Shown in pieces: positions 10,726 to 23,265 of a stretch of DNA of 64,000 nucleotides. How positions within the stretch are numbered: position 1 is the stretch's first letter; the number at the start of each line of letters is the position of its first letter. The notes beneath the pieces are model-generated. The model searched no databases. It worked only from the letters and a program-made list of their open reading frames with translations, and had not been told where the DNA came from. This stretch comes from Dendrophyllia cribrosa (taxonomy: Eukaryota; Cnidaria; Anthozoa; Scleractinia; Dendrophylliidae), in assembly GCA_024195265.1 (NCBI GenBank), contig JAJLRJ010000001.1, positions 1,016,501 through 1,080,500 of the forward strand. The letters run 5' to 3'. The position numbers were made by a program, and so were the translations under genes.

Positions 10726-11390
10726 GCAGAAGCAGCTCGTTAATTCGGAAACGGAATCTGAAACCAGATGGCGTGCGAATTGTCAACTTTCATCCCAACA
10801 TTTAACTTTCTGTCGATGCACTTCTCACAATCCTGGGGATGCATCTGGTTTGGACTATAAGTAGTCCTTCCTTTTCCTCCGATCTCCCGCTCAACGATCC
10901 CTGACAGAGAGAAGCAGGGAACTACTCGTATTGTCGTCTGCAGTTGTAACAACTGTTGTTACAACAACGCCTCTTATTGAGCTTCCAAAAGCGACATTGG
11001 TGCCTCGTGAGTGGAAATGTTTATTGAGACTATTTATTTGAATATCGAAACCTCAGGATAACCAAAGGGAAGTTATGCAATAACCACTTTACCCACGGTA
11101 TGACCCCCCCCCCCACCCTCTGCACAAGTGCCACCGTGGGAGTATGGTCTCCCTGTACAAGCACCACCGTGGGGAGTATGACTTTGCTTGTTCGTTAGAG
11201 GGTAGGAATATTACAATTTCTGGGTGCGTGATTTGCCTTTAAGCCATTGGTTCTTGTATCATCGCCTCCTTAAAGCAGGTACTGGGCGTTTAATTGAAGG
11301 CTGTGTTTGATTAATTGTATCATGAGATTTAGAAACACAAAACAAGAACTTATATTTTGTGTTTTTTATCTATTATTTCCTGATTTACCC

Positions 11391-11551
11391 CTTTCACTTA
11401 CAGAGTCATACATTGTAATCACGTCATTCTAACTTGAGCCTCTGTTTGTGGAATTCTAGTTATGGGGGGACTCAAATGAAAGCTTTTCGGCAGTACTGTA
11501 CGATTCTGTTCATTAGATTCTTGTCACTCTTGGAACTGAAAGCTAAGGTAA
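11391..11551. mobile_element. Decayed TTAA MITE (CCCTTTCACT family)
   Basis: Starts 'ccctttcacttacagagtca' and ends 'cactcttggaactgaaag'. It is a diverged relative of the clean copy at 22068-22273, sharing the middle words 'gagtctgtgg/gcctctgtttgtgg' and 'ggcagtact'. The target duplication is no longer readable. Confidence 0.5.
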
Positions 11552-11656
11552 AAGGGATATTTGGCGATCATTCTGGAATTCTATGATTACTGGAGCGCAT
11601 CTTTAAATTCTGCTGGTTAGAATGGCTGATAAGAATTGAAACAAAAAGAGAAAGGA

Positions 11657-11679
11657 AACAACAACAACAACAACAACAT
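11657..11679. repeat. (AAC)n microsatellite
   Basis: Seven to eight AAC/ACA units. Similar tracts occur at 32472 and 34690, each followed by A/T-rich DNA, and could be retroelement tails. Confidence 0.8.
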
Positions 11680-12238
11680 CTTCCTGTGAAATCAACTTTA
11701 AACTCAAATTCTTTAATAACTTTTTACATCCATGAAATGAAATACAGATGTTTCGACTAAATAGGCCTAAATATTTGGATGTGTTAAAAGTGATATTTAC
11801 TCAGAGCGAGTCACACTTCCAAAGCATTATGTTTTACGCATGTCTAATTATACGATTTACAACTGAAGTTATTTACAGTTTTTTCTCGATATCCTCGATA
11901 TATAGTGGTCGGAGGAGAGGGGTGGCACTTCGCAAACATTTTGGTGGGGGTATGCGGCCGTCTTTTAAAGAAATCTCCTCTACCCATGTTCACACCTAAC
12001 CATTAATAATTTTTATTTTTCTATTTTCAAAATGACAAAATATATATACTCATTTTTAGAATAGAAGGCAAAACATGAACATTGTCAGACCCAAATTGCC
12101 AAATTTTTAGCACATCTTCGGAAACTGAACGGCTCGAAACCCTTACCTTTTAGGGCAGCACATACCTATATATAGCTTATTAGGGAGTAACACCCCTCTC
12201 CCCCACGACATATTCCTCCAAAAGAGGATATTGAGAAT

Positions 12239-12420
12239 TAGTATATACTGAAACAGTGGATAGCATTGTTGGCGCGCTCTGATTGGCTACTGAAACTCGG
12301 AATAGCAAGTGCTATTCACCTCCCAGCAATTTGCGCGCGAAAATTGTAATCGTTGACAAGAATAAATGAGTTAAAAAGCATCATTTTCGCTATATTATCT
12401 CACTGTTTCAGTATATACTA
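12239..12420. mobile_element. TIR MITE
   Basis: Perfect 20-bp inverted ends: TAGTATATACTGAAACAGTG and its reverse complement. The 180-bp element has a GC-richer centre (ggcgcgctctgattggct). A TA target is possible. Confidence 0.85.
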
Positions 12421-12421
12421 A

Positions 12422-12503
12422 AACAACTATTCACCTCAGTGTAGGTCACGGTTGTGGTGGATATATCCACCACTACCCACCTCCACTTCGGTGAATAGTT
12501 GTT
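12422..12503. repeat. Palindrome beside the MITE
   Basis: 'aacaactattcacctcagtg' pairs with 'ccacttcggtgaatagttgt', and the centre 'gtggtggatatatccaccac' is itself a perfect palindrome. It may be a second hairpin element inserted next to 12239-12420. Confidence 0.75.
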
Positions 12504-13007
12504 AAATAGCTGGAGAAAGTTCTCCATATATCAAGGGTAGGCACTATCAGCATTCTGTACGCAACCGTTATTAAATGGTCGCGTACCTTCTTTCCTGTGT
12601 TGTGTGACGACCCAAATAACGGCTTCATAAGTGTCTTAAACGTAATACAGACTGAGGTTCTTAAAAAGCTAAAACTTATTAAGTGCTCTTTAAGTTAAAA
12701 CACACTCCAGCCAAAGGTTAAAAGAAACACGCTTTTTGTACTGCGATACTTTTGCCGCAATAAATCATCAGTCTAGAGCTTCTATTTGGACCTAGTCTGT
12801 ACGCAAACGACTCATATTTCCTTCCTTCGTGGACTAGCTTGGACTATAATGACCTTAATTAACTTCAAATATCATGTCTTTTTTTCTGTTACTTTGCTAT
12901 ATCTACAAGAAGTAATTGCATGCCAATAAAGTTGCAAATTATTTGTAAACGTTTGCCAGTATTTAGCCACAAGTAAAGCGCTAAATAAGTATTCTCAAAT
13001 CTCAACC

Positions 13008-13010
<3 letters not shown>

Positions 13011-13072
<62 letters not shown>

Positions 13073-13078
13073 GTCATC
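13011..13078. repeat. (CAT)n microsatellite
   Basis: About 22 CAT units with one CGT interruption. The poly-Met and poly-Asp frames read on the minus strand are artefacts of this tract. Confidence 0.95.
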
Positions 13079-13619
13079 AATATATGATGACTCAAAATTT
13101 GTGTCATCTGCCTGCAGATATTTACATATTTTACAGTTTTTAGGCAAACATCGATTCTGAAAGACGATTTTCCACTGATTATCCAGCCATTGGCCAACAG
13201 TCACTTTAAATTATATTCTTTGCCCGTTCTGTCTTGTGGCCTTAAAGGAGTTCATTAAAAGAGCCATTACAGCTAATCACGGTGGTACTTTACAACTCTG
13301 CATCAAAAACCTAATCACAACGGTCCAGTTGTTTGTAAAGTTACTATTGCAGTGCACTGAACCTACCAAAACTCTCTTTGTCTACGGACGACCAGTATGG
13401 AACTAATGATTGCAAACAACGAATACAATGTGTCTTGGGAAATAGGCATATCTGTCATGACAAACTTATCAGTGTAGTTCGCTCGTTCTTTAATAATTCA
13501 CTTGACACCCTCCTCTTGTTGTTCTAGGAGGAGTTTTCACCATTTATAAGCAAGAATATTTATAAGCAACAATTTATCATATTATTTATCGATCAATCCT
13601 TACATGGGAACAATCAGGC

Positions 13620-14893
13620 TTACACATAGATGGCGTCATCTTTGTTGTCGTCCTTGGTTACCGCGCTGTTATTCAGCGAGGTCTCAATTGGACTATTTGG
13701 CGGTGAACGATCATCTTTGACACTCATCCATGAAAGTGACAAGTTTGTATGTCCATTTCCTTGCTCTTTAGGGCTGCGAGGTAACGTATAGGCGCTCGAC
13801 CGACCAAATGACATAAGCCTCCACATGGTTGTATTGTTGTCATTAGAATCGTTCTTCATGGTCATCGTCGTCGTTGAGGATCTGCGTCTGTAACGGCGCA
13901 GACAAGGACAACAGGTCAGAATAGCGAAAATTTCCTTGCGAAATTTTTCATTCAGTAGAATATAAAGGCAAGGATTTAAGGCACTGTTTGCATGGGCTAA
14001 CCAGTTGAATACGAACTGAACTTTCAACGGTAACTTGTGCATTTGATCAGGCCGTACGTACCAGAAGTAGTGATTGACATATACTGGAAACCAGCACAGT
14101 GCAAACACCACGCATATGATGACCAGCAGTCGTACCACCTTGCGTTTAGATTTTTCAGCCGCCGCACGGTTGCTATCTGTAACGTTTCCTGGAATTTTAC
14201 GCAGCCACAATTTTCGGCAAATCAAGAAGTAAATAAAAATTGTTATAAAAAGAGGTAAAGCGTATATTATGACGAAAACGGAGATGTGAAAGTTCTTAAG
14301 CACGTGATAAGTTTCCTCAAAGGTAGGGTCATTTTGATCTGCCCATGGCCACACCTGTTCACAGAAATATGCATTGTCGCTCTGATAATATCTTGCTTGA
14401 AACATGAAAACATATGGAATCATTAATAGAAAAGATAAGATCCAAATGGTTGCTGACAAGATTTTGGGCTTTCGGAAAAATTTCTCTTTTAGAGGAAAGA
14501 ATATGGCGTAAAATCTATCAAACGAGATAAACATCATAGTAAAAACAGTCGCTGCAATGGAAACAGGGATGACGTAAAACACTGCTTTGCATGTAATGTT
14601 ACCCAAAGTTCCTCCAATCCAAAGAGATCCACGAAACATGAAAGCGACCGAAAACGGCATCACCGTGAGAGTCAAAAGCAGATCTGCAACGGCCATGTTG
14701 GCAATAAATACGTTTGTTACATTAGTAGATGAAGATTTCTTTAACACCACGAACAAACCGAAGGAGTTGCCAAACAGAGCGACAAGGAAGATCACTGCAT
14801 ATGCTGAGGTCATGCCAATCTTGACGTCTGCTGGAATGCCACCGGGTTGTGGGGGGGCGGCGGTGACATTTGGGACGTTGGTGATGTTTGTTC
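13620..14893 (-). CDS. Class A (rhodopsin-like) GPCR, neuropeptide-receptor type, copy 2
   Basis: Paralogue of GPCR 1 with the same helix signatures: TM1 GNSFG, TM2 NMAVADLL, TM3 Cys then DRF, TM6 CWFP, TM7 NPCLY. From Met at 14813 it has 397 residues. The frame is open a further 26 residues upstream to a splice acceptor (tttttttaag|G at 14893), with two glycosylation motifs (NIT, NVT). Extracellular loop 2 is longer than in copy 1 (an acidic QNDPTFEETY insert) but keeps the Cys. The cytoplasmic tail is extended and Ser/Thr/Asn-rich after a CCPC cluster, giving many possible phosphorylation sites, whereas copy 1 has a short tail. Arrestin or kinase regulation may therefore differ between the copies (inference). 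The ligand is unknown. Confidence 0.9.
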
Positions 14894-15259
14894 CTTAAAA
14901 AAAAGGATGGTAAAAGATACAATTCACAATAAACTATAAATTGCTTTATTGAATGTATTCAAATGTATTCAGCAGCGACATTCTGAAAAAAAAAACTGAA
15001 CATAGACATTTGTAAAAAAAAGTTGGTTATTTACATAACTTTCATAGCTCAGTTTTATAGAAGATCGCAAAAAAACATGGACTCATGGCTTGGGTCGAGG
15101 CCATGTTTTTTTTAAGACTGTTCGACAATGAATTGGGATATTTTCTTTATTTCATCAAAGTTACTCTTAATTGCAAGAAAAAAAATGAGGTTAAGCTGTT
15201 TCAAACGATGTTTTAGGCCGTACTTGTTGTAATTTATGGAAACCCCGCCCACTCAGCCC

Positions 15260-18200
15260 CAGGTTTAATTTAATTTTTCCTCACCATTAAATCCCATTGA
15301 ATTGTTCATTTTTGGTTTGGTTCCTGAGTTTCAAGATTCAGCTATAATAAAGGAAAGAAGGAGAAATAGAAAATAAATCGTTAGAGAATCTAAATTTGAG
15401 GTGAATTTAACCCTATTTAAACCGTGTTGACGGGAGAAGGTTTTGGAGGGGTGTCAATGGAGTACTCAATCGGCCTTTGCGATTCAAACAACAGGGTAAC
15501 TCCTTACTTTTACAGTCAAACTTTGCTAAGCCATTAGGAGGCGTTAGGCCAGGCGAACCTTATAGACCTAATAACAAACAGATACGGTTTATTTTTGTAG
15601 TTATGTAGGAATGTCCGATAATGTTAGCTTTATTTCAAAGGTCGTCTATCTTGCAACATAGATTGCCGTTAATGATCTCAGAGTATATTACAAAATTTCT
15701 GTTGGTTATTATATGGATCTGGTAGGAATTTTCCAAATTGATGGCTTATATCTGGTAATATTTTACTGTGCAAAATTGTTATGCATTTCATGAGAATAAA
15801 TTAGATGCCAATTATCCTTGGGACTAAAATTGATTAAAAGGGCTAATGGAGTTTTATTTACAGTATAGCCCTTTGACAAACAGTATCTCTGTGTGTGATA
15901 ATAACATAAATAAACCATTCACAACGTTTTTACCTTCCTTTTTAGCTCGAGATATCGCGAATTTATGGTTCCATAAGAACACACCTTGCCCGAAATCACT
16001 TTACCTATAAAATAAACCCCGGAAACACAAACGACTGATAAGCCTGGCTAAAATAATCGTAACTGGCAAAGAAAATACAAAGAAGAAAGAGACAGTCGTA
16101 TTCTCGGGCCAGGGGATTCTTTCAAATTTCATGTTATCACGCCTTTCATACTCCTAAAGCTAACTTGTTCTTCGGCATTTCACGGTAACACTGGGCCAGA
16201 CGGTGAATACATTTTTTGGGCTAAAAAAAGAATTAAAACTATAAACGGGAGAAAAAGAGGAGCCGATAATCACTTGGAAGTGTCCCAACCGAGCAACCGT
16301 ACACAATCTTACACACAAATATGGGTAGTCCAAAACCCACTCACGGTCAGAAAGACATAAAACACTGAAGGACGTTTGACGCGCTAAATTCACTGCATTT
16401 ATTTACTTTAATGTTCTGACACCATTTGGGGGCCAGGGTTTAGCGTTTATTTCAGATTTATTTATTCTGTTTTGGTATTTTTTTCGGCGTTACAAGAAAG
16501 TCGGTATTTTACATTGCATGCAGATGGGATAAAATATGCCAAAATCATAGAGACAAAATAATTGGGAAATTGTGAAGCTGAGAGGGTATGATTAAGTATT
16601 TTATATGAAACTGATTGAACAATTTTGTTTTGAGTTGCAGAAATCAACTATAAATCGTAAGCAAGAGACTGAATCGTGCTCAAAATATTTCTCGTCGTTT
16701 TTCTTTTCAAAAAGGTATCAAGCTATGCAAGTTACGGTGAAATGTGTTTTCTAACAAAATGTATAAATGGCAATTCTGCCGAACGTTTTATTTTTCCAAT
16801 AAACAACATGAAAGAAATTTAAAATAATTAACGATATCTCAAAAAGCCGTATACTCTGAGGTCTTATGTGTGTGACACTAGGCACGAAGGAGACAGACAG
16901 AACACAAGTTACAAAATTGTTTCATATCCCTCACATCTCTTACCTTTTGAATGTGATTAGTTGTACTCTACCCTTGCTTGTGACGTGTTTTCCTGAAATT
17001 GGTAAATATTTTGTCTTTTAAGCCACGGACTCGTTTAACTTGCCAGTTGCCTTACCTAGCGTTATCACAAGGCAACAGCTTCGCAAAAAAAAAAACAACA
17101 ATCATGCTAAGCTAGGAAAACTCAGTGACAGCTAGCATATCATCATGATCAAACAAATCAAAGTTGTCAGCACGAAATAAAAAATATCAAGAACCCTTTT
17201 AATCAGTCCTAAACTGATCAATTTGTTTGCTTTGGCATGGATTGTTAGTCGCCGAACATATTTGATTTATAATTCAAACAGACTTATTACGAAATGAATA
17301 TCACGAAATATTTTCCGGCAATACCAACTGGTAATATGTCGTTTGAATTGCCATTTTCTTTTTGTTAAGAAACACGAGTAGATAAATTAAATTGGCAAGT
17401 GGAAAGAAAAGGCATGTAATTCACTTCCTCGGTGTCGATCTCCCTAAGGCACGGATTTTGGAAGAAATGTAAATAATTCTTCTCGCCAACTGCTTATTTT
17501 GCAAATCGTTGACATATTACAATGTGGAATAACTAGAAGTTACTATTCAGCTTAGTGAGAGTAGATATGAAAGCTCAATATTACAAAGATGTGGAATGAA
17601 TATTCAGCTAAACTTGTCAATTTTATCATCCCGGTGTACTTACTTTTCGGTATTTTTTGATGCCTTGGGAACAGAAATCACTGCTTGAAGTCCTTAAAAG
17701 ATAACCAGCAAAGTAAAACTTTTATGGACGGATGTCTGTCTGTTAGCCGCGATACCTTATCGAGACTGCAAACAAGAGAGATATCGCGTGCTTTTGTACA
17801 TGTCGCAGAATTTATATTCATTAGCTGACACGTGACCAGCATTCAATTAAAGTCGTATTGAAAACAGGGAAATTGGAGTTAAAGAAGTGCTAACTTGAGC
17901 GTCTAAAAATGAAAGACAAAATGAACACTGATTTAGCTTCATTTTTAAAATTTTTAGTGCATGTAATTAGTATCACCAGTACCCGATTTAAAAGCGTTTT
18001 TGCCCATGGGCAAAATGTTATTTTTCGTGATGAATATGTTAACCGCGAAAACAGTTAAATTGGTAAATATTTTACAATATCAGTGGCACAATGGCAATAC
18101 AGTGTCCGGTGTTTAATTTAGTAAGAAGTGTTTTTTTGAAAACTGAACGGAAATTTTTCGTTTACAGTCAGTCTACCAGTAATGTTTGCACTTGAAACGT

Positions 18201-18480
18201 TTGGCAGATTTCAGTGTCAATGATGTCTTGTGCAAATCACAAAAGCTGAACATTCAAACTAATTTTTTTTTATCATCACTAACGAAATAAACTGACTGGC
18301 ATATTATAAACGCCAATATAAATTTAATATTAAGCAGGAAATTATATTTTTAAAGCCTCAGGCTATACATTTTAATTCATTTCACCGTTCTTATATTAAT
18401 AAAACTGCTTTGTCTCAAGCTTTTTTTGTTGATCATAGTTTATTTTGACTACATATAAAGCTAAGAACTTTTTATTATTC
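15260..18480. repeat. Duplicated GPCR flank, unit C
   Basis: Third and most diverged copy of the block. Shared landmarks include 'cagctataataaaggaaaga' near 15340, 'ttgggaaattgtgaagctg' near 16560, 'gttgtcagcacg' near 17165, the exon-like block at 17644, and 'aagcaggaaattata' near 18334. A non-shared stretch at about 15420-16540 looks inserted. No gene seen besides the exon-like block. Confidence 0.65.
17644..17800 (-). other. Probable first exon of GPCR 2
   Basis: The minus strand ends ...AATACCGAAAA|GTAAGTACAC, the counterpart of the donors at 1186 and 10052. Distance to the acceptor at 14893 is about 2.75 kb, similar to the 2.3 kb in the first gene. No start codon in the joined frame was found. 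Confidence 0.35.
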
Positions 18481-19230
18481 TTTTTTGCTATTTGTGAAAA
18501 TTTCTTAAACAGCCTCACTGTGTTTAAATATGTTCTGAGAAATGAAACGGTATTTAACAGATGACGATGAGGATGTTTTATTGTTTATGTATACAGACCG
18601 TCGTATACCTTTTGTGTGAATCAAGAAAAGGCGATGCGAGTTCTTCGAGACATGTCGCAAGTTAAATTTATATGATAAAGGTAGAGTATAACAGACAAAT
18701 TAAAACGAAGCTGATATGTAGAATGTAAGTTAATTATAATAAGATACATATGCTTCTCATTAACTCTGCGCATATAGCTATCATTTGTAGTGAATTTAGA
18801 TTATCATGAGCAAATCTTTGACTTTCAAGGGTGAGTACCACATTGCTAGCCTTGAGCCTGCCCGCAGCCTCAGAAAATTAAAACTCAAAAATGTTGAATT
18901 AATCTAAGATCTGACTGACTCAAGTGGCAGAATTTAAGTTGGAATTCTTTATTTCTGTCATTCAAGGTATACGTTGTTTTTGTGGTCTCTTTTTTGGCTC
19001 CTGACGAAACTGAAAGAAATGTGGCATTTTTATTACAGACGAACATAAGATTTAGTGATATAGTGTTTGTAATCTCGCTGGTCCCTGTCAAAACTGCAGG
19101 AAATGTTCCTTTTAACTTTAGCAAATCACACGCGATCGGGAGCGATGAAAAGGTGGCTGCATGTTTTCCGCAGGCTAATAAAGTACAAAATATAAATAGA
19201 TCGTTCTTAAGGAAACGTTTGAAGGCCAAA
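18480..19230. other. Intergenic, no gene supported
   Basis: Two overlapping open frames of about 100-135 codons lie on opposite strands (18885-19296) and neither shows a domain, start context or splice structure. I treat them as chance frames. Confidence 0.45.
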
Positions 19231-19234
19231 TTAA

Positions 19235-19812
19235 GGTGGCTCCAAGTAAACTTCTCCAAACTCCTCGGCAATAAAGAGAGCCAGCTTTTCATTTAAATGC
19301 AGTTTTGCTTGACGTTTTCACTCTTTTAAAATTACATTGGAATAAAAAGCTCGATCTCTTTATTGCCGAGGAGTTAGTCAAAGCTATTTGCAGGAAGTAA
19401 TAATTTAAATCTGAGGTAACGGCTTTCTGTGGTAATTTGATAATAATTTGTGAAATATATGGATTGTTTTGACCGCTTATATTTCAAACATGAAAAACCA
19501 CATGTTAAAAATGTTTCAGCGATTTATTCAAAATCGAACAGTTTCTCGAATTTGTTTGAAATTTCCCCATTTAGTGTGCTACACTGTGTAGATTATAGCG
19601 CATTTATTCGCTTGTCGTTGGTAGCCCCAAAATCGAAAGACATTTAGGCCGTTGCTATTGAAACGCTGATTAGCATAAAAAGAGCATCGTCCAAAACTTT
19701 AATCCAAGCCTAACATCTTGTGTCAAATTCTGATTTATTGAGCTAAGGTAAGATTATGTATAAGCGCATTCAAAAAGAGAATTGTGACCCCCAAAAACTA
19801 CTTTGAGCCACC
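19235..19812. mobile_element. TTAA-target TIR element (GGTGGCTC family)
   Basis: Ends are GGTGGCTCCAAGTA and, in reverse complement, GGTGGCTCAAAGTAG, flanked by TTAA at 19231-19234 and 19813-19816. Inside, 'ctcctcggcaataaagagag' (about 19260) is matched in inverted form at about 19350-19373. A third TTAA-targeting family in the window. Confidence 0.75.
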
Positions 19813-19819
19813 TTAATAT

Positions 19820-20950
19820 ATATCTTTCTTTAATCAATTATATCACTGGTCTTTTACAGTAGTATTGTGAAATATAATGGCCCAAAAAATTTGGATAATT
19901 ACCTTTCTTTTTATTTTTAGGGCATGTTTTCTTATTATGACGTTGTTCTATTTTTCAATGCAAGACAAGTTAGCTAGCCTTTTTAGGATATTCGTATTTT
20001 ATTTTTATTTGAAATCAAAAACTGACTTGTGTTCACGGTTGGAAAGGTGATTAAATAAAAGTAGTCGTGTCATGGAGACGAAACTTTGACGAATGTCATC
20101 TAAAACAAACTAACCTCCTTTATTAAGTGTGTTAAAAACATGGGGTGCTTACCATTTAACCACAAATCACTGTAATTTCGATTCGAAAGCAAATGGAGTA
20201 TTTCATTTTCCGCAAATTTTGCGGTTGGAAATTGTAAGGTGCGCTCTGAGGTAGTCTTGTCATCCTGGTTGGTGCGAACCAACCGAAATATCTCGTACTA
20301 TTTGACCATTTCTTTCGGTTCCTATCTTTAGTTATAACATTGGGAAACAATAACCGGAAAACGAATTGTAAGTGTACAGTAAGCAACCTATCTTTCGGCT
20401 GTTTCGGTTGGAATGCGTATTTTGGAGAAACCCTTTTACCAATGTCAGTATATTGATTATATTTATGTCGAAGAAGCCTTGATTTAATACCCAGACGAAT
20501 GATGCAAAATAACACTTGATAACACTTATGATAAATTTTGAGGTTAATTTTTACCAACTAATCCTAGTTCACAAAACCGTTACTCTCTCTATCAGCTATG
20601 TTCACACGTAGTTCCTAACTCAGTGCGGGATAATGAAAAGATAAACAGTGGTCACTTGAATATTCCATCGAGCATCACGTATATCCCGTATACCAGCGTA
20701 TATGGAGATCAGTGAAGAAAATGCATTACATTTGTACTTCTGGGTTAGGACTGTAAGGAAAACTTCAGAGTCAACTTGAAGATCTTAGGGACACAATCTT
20801 GTTTATGACGAAGTTGCTTCAGACTGATTTTGTAATTATGCGCGGATAGAAGTGCTAATCAAACCGTATTACAGCTGACAATTAAACAACCTTGGATACT
20901 TTAACTTCTTATATAGCTTTGTACTTTAAACGTCGAAGCCACTTCACTAG
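19820..20950. other. Intergenic, no gene supported
   Basis: AT-rich. A 133-codon frame at 20156-20557 (minus) lacks any recognisable domain. Confidence 0.4.
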
Positions 20951-20959
20951 AATCAATTT

Positions 20960-21130
20960 AACATCCAAACGCAGTTTAACCTTACCTTAAAGCGCACGGT
21001 TTTGCTGTCTATGTACTTGTGTCACTCCACACTTACAGTAATTGCATTGTTGATGTCCAGGCAACAATTGAGCAGTATAAACAACGTAATCAAAATAAAT
21101 AATCCAGAGGGCTGAATGAACTTAAACAGC
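20960..21130 (-). repeat. Duplicated exon-like block, copy 1
   Basis: Shares long runs with 23740-23900: 'gcgcacggttttgctgtcta', 'gtcaggcaacaa/gtccaggcaacaa', 'agtataaacaacgta', 'ctgaatgaacttaaa'. On the minus strand both copies carry CTTTAAG|GTAAGGTTAAACT (exon side starts at 20986 here), a conserved donor-like junction. No coding frame. Possibly a spare first exon from the GPCR array (inference). Confidence 0.5.
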
Positions 21131-21672
21131 GTAATTCTAACGTGACAGAATTCGTGTTCATTGATTGGATAACACATCTAGTAAGATGAAATAGTTTTCC
21201 CGTTAAAATTACTTTTTACAAGGCCATGAGGTTATAAGCAATGGATTAAACCTGTTCTCACGGAGTATATAAAAATGTACATAATTAAGAATCGATTATT
21301 TACAAATTATGTATTGAATTCCCAGAGAGGCGGCACGCGCCAATAAGCAAAGAGCTCATCAGTTTACCCGACAACAAAAGCGTATTTTACCTTTATAACG
21401 CTCATACAATGAAAACAATGAAAACCAAGGAGGCCGTGTGAAAAGTGGTTAACACGAACGGTGGGGTTTTGCAAGGGTAATTTTGATGCAAATTTCAAGA
21501 TAAACCCGGTACCGCTGACGTAATTTACTAAGTTGAACTATTTTGTTTTAAGTTAGTCACGTCGAAGATTCAGTTTTAAAACATAAAACAAGTGATCGAC
21601 TTTGGTTGAGTTTTATCTTTAGTTAAGAAAACACTATAGTGTCCGCAAGGATTTATACGGTTACCGACTTAA

Positions 21673-22063
21673 AGGGACACTGTCAAGTATTTTTAGTATC
21701 ACTTTGAAAAGCCAAAAAATATATTTGTTTCAATGGAAACCTTAAAATAATGGTCCAGTTTTGTTAAGAAAATACTGTACCAGTGCACAGAAACTAGTAT
21801 TCCTTATCTTTGGTTGCAGATGGCCAGGATGAAAATGGATTGCAACTTGAAAAAATTGGCCATTTTTTTCAAGTTCCTCCCAAGGCCAAGAGTCGTGAAA
21901 AAATCGCAGAAAACCTTATTATGGTTTGTTCTTCCTTGAAGAAATCACTTGATATTATCTTCTTGGTGTTCTAAAAGCAATTTTATGTTTGAGCAAATGT
22001 ACTTTGTCATATATTTAGTGTATTTTGACCAAAACACAGCAAAATCTCCGTGACAATGCTCCT
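21673..22063. mobile_element. TTAA-target TIR element (family 2 TIR)
   Basis: AGGGACACTGTCAAG at the left and the inverted CGTGACAATGCTCCT at the right, with TTAA at 21669-21672 and 22064-22067. The ends match the family of 2608-3172 but the interior is different. Confidence 0.8.
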
Positions 22064-22067
22064 TTAA

Positions 22068-22273
22068 CCCTTTCACTCCCAGAGTCAATTATGGAGACAT
22101 GTAATGTAGTTCTAACTTTTGAGTCTGTGGATGAAATCCTATGGTGTGACCATTTAAATGAAACCTCTTTGGCAGTACTTTTGCATGGTGCCATTTGTTT
22201 TTCAATATTTCACAAAATGAAATTTGGGAATTTTCTTGAATTTTGATGTTTGGCACTCTTGGGAGTGAAAGGG
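22068..22273. mobile_element. TTAA-target MITE with CCCTTTCACTCCCA ends (piggyBac-like)
   Basis: Inverted ends CCCTTTCACTCCCAGAGT / CACTCTTGGGAGTGAAAGGG are flanked by TTAA at 22064-22067 and 22274-22277. CCY...RGG ends with a TTAA duplication fit piggyBac-derived MITEs. It abuts the previous element and the two share one TTAA. The 73-codon frame across it is not a gene. Confidence 0.85.
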
Positions 22274-23224
22274 TTAAAAAAATGTAGATAAAAACCCCTC
22301 TCTGGCAGGAAAGTCAAGCGATGACGCAAGATACGCTTATTTATCTGAACCAACAGAAATATCGGCCAAACCGTAATTGTTTTACTACCAATATTGCTGA
22401 TTTACTTCCCTCGATATTTAACATTGCAATTAACTATAGAAAAATTAATTATTAAACTACATATAAACAATGAAATATGGAATAAAGTACTTGCATTATA
22501 AACTTCCGCAAAATGCTAAGAGAATCACGTCTCTTATTGCAAATAATTAATTATTTAACTTGTAATAAGAAGCGAAATTGTAAGATAGCGCAAGAACAGG
22601 AACAGCATTTACACCGTGCTGGCGCATTTTACTTTGTTAACTTTAATTAAAACTTTAAAAATGTCTTGATTTTATTACTCGTGGCGCGGCCAACGAGTTG
22701 TAATTCCGGCTCTGAGTTTTCTTTTTTTTCGTGTCACATTAGCGCATGCAAATTTATGCACGCATATTTTAGTTTAGGTCGACGGCTATATTATGGCTTT
22801 CAGCCATAAAATAGATACCGCAAAATCTATCCGTGTGTTGACTTGAGAAGCAAAAGAAAGAACTGCAGCGTACAATTGCAATCTTTCAAGACAATGCAAG
22901 GCGTTTATGGATGGATAGGAGCGTTTGATATTGTGCTTGCCGCTTATTCCTGTGGGCCTTTTGTTCCGGCAAGTTTTGTGTTTTATATAACTTGCAATTT
23001 GCTTAGCGATCGAGCTTTGAAGTGTCGGCTACTGAATGTAGTGAATGTCGTGTAGTCTTACTTTTTAAACCGTGAATACGCGTAGCGTAATAAACGGGTT
23101 ATCGGAGACAACGGTAAATTCACTCACTCACTCGCTCGCTCGATCCATCACTGAGATGGAAACGTTTCCGCATATTTACGTTGAATAACAAAATTTGTTG
23201 GGACATTAGAGCCGGAGAGAGCCG

Positions 23225-23265
23225 AAGGACGTTAGTTCGATTCTCGCCCAGGATGTTTTTTTTTT
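23225..23265 (+). other. tRNA-like B-box fragment (SINE relic)
   Basis: 'gttcgattctcgcccagg' resembles the T arm of a tRNA or a tRNA-derived SINE. No matching A-box or cloverleaf was found. A similar 'gggtttgaactccgtcaagg' occurs at about 24373. Confidence 0.3.

Noticed and set aside
12889..13204. Poly-Met and poly-Asp frames on the minus strand
   Set aside because: Produced by the (CAT)n microsatellite; no other coding evidence.
14037..14922. Frames opposite or overlapping the GPCR 2 exon
   Set aside because: Shadows of a strongly supported coding exon. The same holds for frames opposite GPCR 1, the chromodomain gene, heparanase exon 1 and pair 2.
18885..19296. Overlapping 135- and 104-codon frames as genes
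   Set aside because: Opposite strands over the same DNA, no motif, no splice context, and partly within a TTAA element.
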